NCBI GenBank assembly: GCA_021202555.1
Contig: JAJQCT010000009.1
Location: 1-33,715, forward strand
Length of the DNA: 33,715 nucleotides
Direction: 5' to 3'
Source of the DNA: Clostridiales bacterium
GTDB taxonomy: Bacteria; Bacillota; Clostridia; Oscillospirales; CAG-272
Below are positions 29,777-33,715 of the stretch, in pieces. The notes under the pieces were generated by a model, which saw only the letters and a list, made by a program, of their open reading frames with translations, made no database searches and had not been told where the DNA came from. Position 1 is the stretch's first letter, and each line of letters opens with the position of its first letter. The position numbers and the translations under genes are program-made.

Positions 29777-32413
29777 ATGCAGTGGCAGTCACTGAACACA
29801 CTTCGCGAAAAATATCTTGAATTTTTTGAAAGCAAGGGGCATCTTCGCCTGCCGAGCTTTCCGCTTGTCCCGCAGCACGACAAAAGTCTGCTTCTCATAA
29901 ACGCGGGAATGGCGCCCATGAAAAAATACTTCACGGGCGAGGAGGAGCCGCCCCGTCACCGCGTGACGACGTGCCAGCGCTGCGTGCGCACGCTTGACAT
30001 CGAAAACGTCGGCAAAACGGCGCGTCACGGGACATACTTTGAAATGCTCGGAAATTTCAGCTTCGGGGATTACTTCAAATCGGAGGCTATTCCGTGGGCT
30101 TGGGAATTTCTCACGCGCGTGCTTGAAATACCGGATGAGCTTCTCTACGCGACTGTATACGAAAACGACGATGAGGCTTACGATATTTGGCATAATACTG
30201 TAGGTCTGCCGACCGACCATATCGTTCGTCTCGGACGCGACAGCAACTTCTGGGATCTTTCGTCGGGTCCCTGCGGTCCCTGCTCGGAGATTTACTTTGA
30301 CCGCGGCGAAAAATACGGCTGCGGCAAGCCCGACTGCGCCCCCGGGTGCGACTGCGACAGATATATCGAAATATGGAATAACGTATTCACGCAGTTCAAT
30401 AACGACGGGAATGACAATTACACAGAGCTGAAGCAGAAAAATATTGACACGGGAATGGGACTTGAGCGCCTCGCCTGCGTCATGCAGGGCGTGGACAACC
30501 TCTTTGAGGTTGACACGATTCGCAAAATTCTCGACACCGTATGCTCCATCGCGGGCAAAACATACGGCGAGAATTACAAAAACGACGTTTCCGTGCGCGT
30601 CATTACCGACCACATCAGAACGGCGACGTTCCTCATCTTCGACGGAGTGCTTCCCTCAAACGAGGGACGCGGCTATATTCTCCGCCGTGTGCTTCGCCGC
30701 GCCGCGCGTCACGGTCGCCTTCTCGGCATAGAAGGCTCGTTTCTGCCGACGCTTTGCGATGTCGTGGTAAACGAAAATCTCACGGCATACCCCGCGCTTG
30801 AGGAAAAACGCGAATATATCAAGAAAATTATCAAAATCGAGGAGGAGCGCTTCGATTTAACGATTGATTCGGGGCTTGAAATTCTCTCCGGTCTTATTGA
30901 CGAGACGAAATCGGCAGGCGGCAGCGTCCTTTCGGGCGACGAAATCTTCCGCCTTTACGACACATTCGGATTCCCCGTCGATCTGACGCGCGAAATCGCC
31001 GCCGAGGCCGGAATGACAGTTGACGAGGACAAATTCGCCGCGCTTATGAAGGAGCAGCGCGAGCGCGCCAGAAACAACCGCAAGCTCGGTCTTGGATGGG
31101 AGGGCACGTCAAATCTTCACATCAAGGATTTTGACAAAACGGAGTTTACAGGCTATACCGAGGATGAATCCGACGCTAAAGTAAGCTTTATTTTCACCGA
31201 CGAGGAGGTCGGGAGCGTATCCGAGGGCGAATTTACCCTGATTCTCGACCGCACACCGTTTTACGGCGAGGGCGGCGGTCAGGTCGGTGACACGGGATTT
31301 ATCGTCGGTGAGGGCGGCGAGGCTGTCGTTATCGACACAAAGAAGGATTCGGGCGTTTATCTTCATATCTGCCGTATGCAGTCGGGTATTTTGTCTGTCG
31401 GCGACGCCGTTACGGCGAAAATCAACAAATCCCGCCGCGAGGCGATACGCCGCAATCACTCCTCCGTTCATCTTCTGCAGTCGGCTCTGCGGACAGTTCT
31501 CGGAAATCACGTTGAGCAGAGCGGCTCATATGTTGATGAAAAGCGCGGCAGATTCGATTTCTCGCATTTCGCCGCAATGACAAAGGATGAAATATCAAGG
31601 GTTGAGAGCCTTGTAAATTCGTATATCCTGTCGGGGTACGATGTGACGACGGAAATTACCGATGTTGAATCCGCGAAGGCTGCGGGCGCGATGGCGCTTT
31701 TCGGCGAAAAATACGGCTCGTCCGTTCGCATGGTTTCGATGGGAGACGTTTCGCGCGAGCTTTGCGGCGGAACGCACGTCTCAAACACGTCGAAAATCGG
31801 TCTTTTCAAGATTATATACGAGGGTTCTGTCGCCGCGGGAGTTCGCAGAATCGAATCCGTGACGGGAGAGGGCGTGCTGGAGCTTATTTCCGAAAAGGAC
31901 GCGCTTCTCGAAACGACTGCGCACGAGCTTAAAGCGGCAAATGTAAACGATACGCCGAAGCGCGCGTCGGCTGTGACTGATGAACTTCGCCGCACGAAGC
32001 GCGAGCTTGAGGCTGCGAACGCAAGGCTCGCATCGCTCAAGGCAGCAGAATATATAAACGGCGCGAGAAATGTCGGCGATACGGGAATAAAGCTCATTAC
32101 GGCATCGCTTGACGGAATGGATCTTGCTGCGGCAAGGGAGCTTTCGGATAAGGTGAAGGCGGAGCATTCGGACACTGTGGCAGTATTTGCCGTAAGCTTC
32201 GGCGGAAAGCTCAATTTTGTCGTCTCATGCGGCGCGGACGCGGTGTCTCACGGCGTGCACGCGGGCAGGCTTGCGATGAAGGTCGCCGCTCTGACGGGCG
32301 GCAAGGGCGGCGGTCGCCCCGACAGCGCCGTCGCAGGCGGCGTAGATACGTCGAAGGTCAGCGACGCGCTCGGAGCGGCAGAGGGAATAATTCTCGAAAT
32401 GTCAGCGTCGTGA
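29777..32413 (+). CDS. alaS: Alanine--tRNA ligase
   Basis: An 878-residue class II synthetase charging tRNA-Ala, full bacterial length. The catalytic domain opens LREKYLEFFESKGHLRLPSFPLVP, with NAGMAPMKKYF and ENVGKTARHGTYFEMLGNFSFGDYF. The editing domain has the zinc site in NHSSVHLLQSAL and RELCGGTHVSNTSKIG, which clears mischarged Ser or Gly. The C-terminal C-Ala domain ends GGKGGGRPDSAVAGG. GGAGG precedes the ATG. Monocistronic, with a strong terminator. Confidence 0.97.
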   Translation: MQWQSLNTLREKYLEFFESKGHLRLPSFPLVPQHDKSLLLINAGMAPMKKYFTGEEEPPRHRVTTCQRCVRTLDIENVGKTARHGTYFEMLGNFSFGDYFKSEAIPWAWEFLTRVLEIPDELLYATVYENDDEAYDIWHNTVGLPTDHIVRLGRDSNFWDLSSGPCGPCSEIYFDRGEKYGCGKPDCAPGCDCDRYIEIWNNVFTQFNNDGNDNYTELKQKNIDTGMGLERLACVMQGVDNLFEVDTIRKILDTVCSIAGKTYGENYKNDVSVRVITDHIRTATFLIFDGVLPSNEGRGYILRRVLRRAARHGRLLGIEGSFLPTLCDVVVNENLTAYPALEEKREYIKKIIKIEEERFDLTIDSGLEILSGLIDETKSAGGSVLSGDEIFRLYDTFGFPVDLTREIAAEAGMTVDEDKFAALMKEQRERARNNRKLGLGWEGTSNLHIKDFDKTEFTGYTEDESDAKVSFIFTDEEVGSVSEGEFTLILDRTPFYGEGGGQVGDTGFIVGEGGEAVVIDTKKDSGVYLHICRMQSGILSVGDAVTAKINKSRREAIRRNHSSVHLLQSALRTVLGNHVEQSGSYVDEKRGRFDFSHFAAMTKDEISRVESLVNSYILSGYDVTTEITDVESAKAAGAMALFGEKYGSSVRMVSMGDVSRELCGGTHVSNTSKIGLFKIIYEGSVAAGVRRIESVTGEGVLELISEKDALLETTAHELKAANVNDTPKRASAVTDELRRTKRELEAANARLASLKAAEYINGARNVGDTGIKLITASLDGMDLAAARELSDKVKAEHSDTVAVFAVSFGGKLNFVVSCGADAVSHGVHAGRLAMKVAALTGGKGGGRPDSAVAGGVDTSKVSDALGAAEGIILEMSAS

Positions 32414-32428
32414 AAATCAAAAAATCAT

Positions 32429-32470
32429 CCCCCGAAGGTGAAGCTTTGCTTCACCTTCGGGGGAATTTTA
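32429..32470. terminator. Bidirectional terminator after alaS
   Basis: A perfect 16-bp hairpin, arms 32429-32444 (starting CCCCCGAAGG) and 32448-32463, loop TTT, with AT-rich flanks on both sides. It lies between two convergent genes. Confidence 0.88.
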
Positions 32471-32484
32471 TACGCTGGACATCG

Positions 32485-33501
32485 TTATCTTGCTCTCTTT
32501 TTCACGCGGCAGGCAATGCCGAGCGATGCGACAGCCAGAAATGTCAGAAGCGCCGCGCCGCTTCCCGTCTGAGGAGAGGTTTCGTAAACGCCGCCATCAA
32601 AGCTTCCAACCGAATCGGCATAAAAGCTCACGCTTTCAAGCGTGTATTTGCTGTAATCGTCGCGGTCTGCCTCGTTTTCCGGCTCCGCGTAGGAAAGCGT
32701 CATGTAATAGGCATCGCAGAATACGACATTTGCGGTGCCGAAGCGATACCCGACATACTGCCCGTTATATGAGGAAACGCATCGTATCGTCGTGGGCGAG
32801 TTCGAGAACGCTCCATAAGCACAGGTAACATCGGAAATATCGATTCCGTATCTTGCGTGCAATTCAATGCCGTCGGAAAAAGTGTTGTCGTAATAAATAC
32901 CGTAAATATAAGGTCTTGTTACCCAGTATACATAGCCCGTATCCACGGTTTCATCATCAACCCTCTCCGTTAATGTCTCGCTTGAGCGGTATTTAATATA
33001 TTCATCTATCCCCGCCGCAGTTTCAAAATTTTCAAGATATTCTAAAAGATCCTCGTTCAGAAGGTCAAAAGCGGTCTTCTCAACAATCACGGAATTTGAA
33101 GAATAATGTCCGCTGTTTGGAATTTCCGTAACTATACATTCAATCGAAATTCCGTCCGCCGAAAGTGTCTTAATCGCCGATTCACTTCCTTCGTAATTCT
33201 CCGTATCATAATATTCGACAAATCCGAAAAGCGAATAAAATTCCTCGCCGACGGGAACGGTTGATGTCCCGTATTCCGAAATCGAGACATCCTCCGCCGT
33301 CAGTAAAGACAGAATTTCCTTCGGGTTGTCAGACATGATAAAGCCGTTCATTGCCGTCTGAAGCTCTGCACTGTAGTAGTCGAGTTCCTCGCTTACATAC
33401 GTGAGATATTCCTCCGACGGTGTAATTGTCTGTGCCGATACGGACGCGGCGAGCGTGAACGCCATCGCCAGTATGAGTAAAATTGAAAGTGTCCTTTTCA
33501 T
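32485..33501 (-). CDS. Secreted protein with sortase-like C-terminal signal
   Basis: A 338-residue exported protein of unknown function. Signal peptide: MKRTLSILLILAMAFTLAASVSA, cleavage before QTITP. The mature part is acidic, rich in Tyr, Ser and Glu, with no catalytic motif recognised. The C-terminus has TSPQTG, a hydrophobic stretch and a basic tail (VKKRAR), the three-part layout of a cell-wall sorting signal, with Ser in place of the Leu of LPXTG. A sortase able to use SPQTG is assumed, none is in this window. GGGAG lies before the ATG at 33501. Probably expressed alone from the promoter at 33602-33574. Confidence 0.8.
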   Translation of the reverse strand: MKRTLSILLILAMAFTLAASVSAQTITPSEEYLTYVSEELDYYSAELQTAMNGFIMSDNPKEILSLLTAEDVSISEYGTSTVPVGEEFYSLFGFVEYYDTENYEGSESAIKTLSADGISIECIVTEIPNSGHYSSNSVIVEKTAFDLLNEDLLEYLENFETAAGIDEYIKYRSSETLTERVDDETVDTGYVYWVTRPYIYGIYYDNTFSDGIELHARYGIDISDVTCAYGAFSNSPTTIRCVSSYNGQYVGYRFGTANVVFCDAYYMTLSYAEPENEADRDDYSKYTLESVSFYADSVGSFDGGVYETSPQTGSGAALLTFLAVASLGIACRVKKRAR

Positions 33502-33573
33502 GGTATGTTCTCCCGATTATTGATTTAATAAATCCGATTGACTATGTATCTCACTGTATCGGACTCTGTTAAT

Positions 33574-33602
33574 ATTATAAATCATAAAATTGCGTTTGTC
33601 AA
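33574..33602 (-). promoter_or_regulatory. Consensus promoter of the secreted-protein gene
   Basis: On the minus strand, TTGACA at 33602-33597, 17-bp spacer, TATAAT at 33579-33574. The leader contains an inverted repeat, TCCGAT (33533-33538) and ATCGGA (33558-33563). Further right, a run of 17 A residues (33614-33630) and AT-rich DNA to the window end show no gene. Confidence 0.85.
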
Positions 33603-33715
33603 CATTTTTTCTCAAAAAAAAAAAAAAAAACAACGGATTTTTTGCCGTCGTGGCAATTGTGTTCAAAAAAGTTTATATATATTTATTTTTTTTTAAAGTA
33701 TGGTGTTAATACCGG

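Noticed and set aside
33614-33630. Run of 17 A residues as a functional element
   Set aside because: Homopolymer in AT-rich intergenic DNA upstream of the promoter; could act as an UP element or be sequencing-sensitive, but nothing else supports a role.

Overview
The window looks like chromosomal DNA from an uncultured member of the class Clostridia, probably near Oscillospiraceae and relatives. This is inferred from gene order (rpmG-secE-nusG-rplK-rplA; a DUF2232 gene followed by gdpP-rplI-dnaB), strong Shine-Dalgarno sites, consensus TTGACA-N17-TATAAT promoters and the protein families present. No marker was compared with a database, so genus is not assigned. Most genes are moderately GC-rich; positions about 2200-4690 are clearly more AT-rich.

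Layout. 1-2205: a promoter region carrying a double-hairpin element, then an acidic, repeat-containing protein of unknown function. 2200-4690: an AT-rich accessory patch with a GNAT acetyltransferase, a nitroreductase and a SAM methyltransferase; the methyltransferase is bracketed by two copies of a degenerate 47-bp repeat. 4690-5230: tRNA-Thr and tRNA-Tyr, with a decayed second copy of the tRNA-Tyr 3' end. 5282-9844: aspS, then rpmG, a strikingly enlarged secE, nusG, rplK and rplA; rplJ and rplL do not follow. 10041-11856 (minus): a family 4 glycosyltransferase and a YbaK-type deacylase. 12132-18179 (plus): a MutS-like ATPase, an Lrp-type regulator, an aminotransferase, a TIM-barrel protein, a pseudouridine synthase and a membrane-anchored cell-wall amidase. 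18460-20246: a TetR-type repressor divergent from a ferredoxin-fused aldo/keto reductase. 20616-23637 (minus): a small ABC exporter (ATPase plus FtsX-like permease) and an 8-oxoguanine-type DNA glycosylase. 23913-32413 (plus): a DUF6062 zinc-site protein, a DUF2232 membrane protein, gdpP (c-di-AMP phosphodiesterase), rplI, dnaB and alaS. 32485-33501 (minus): a secreted protein with a sortase-like C-terminal signal.

The least explained part is the non-coding DNA. A 78-nt double-hairpin element occurs at 202-279, 20436-20513 and 20556-20633. In each complete copy a 14-bp stem with a 3-nt loop and a 19-bp stem with a 3-nt loop are separated by exactly 6 nt. Decayed relatives lie near 20392 and 23698. 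A second double-hairpin repeat forms a three-unit array at 18182-18431 with a period of 88-89 bp. In both families the arms differ between copies by matched changes on the two sides of each stem, so base pairing is kept while sequence drifts. Some copies abut or contain stop codons, and flanking DNA is duplicated around them. This is the best candidate here for an undescribed system.

Other notable points: a SecE with a signal peptide and an acidic Ser/Thr domain; promoters whose -35 box sits inside a terminator-like hairpin; and a long structured leader before the DUF6062 gene. All assignments rest on reading motifs by eye; no search, folding or alignment program was run.
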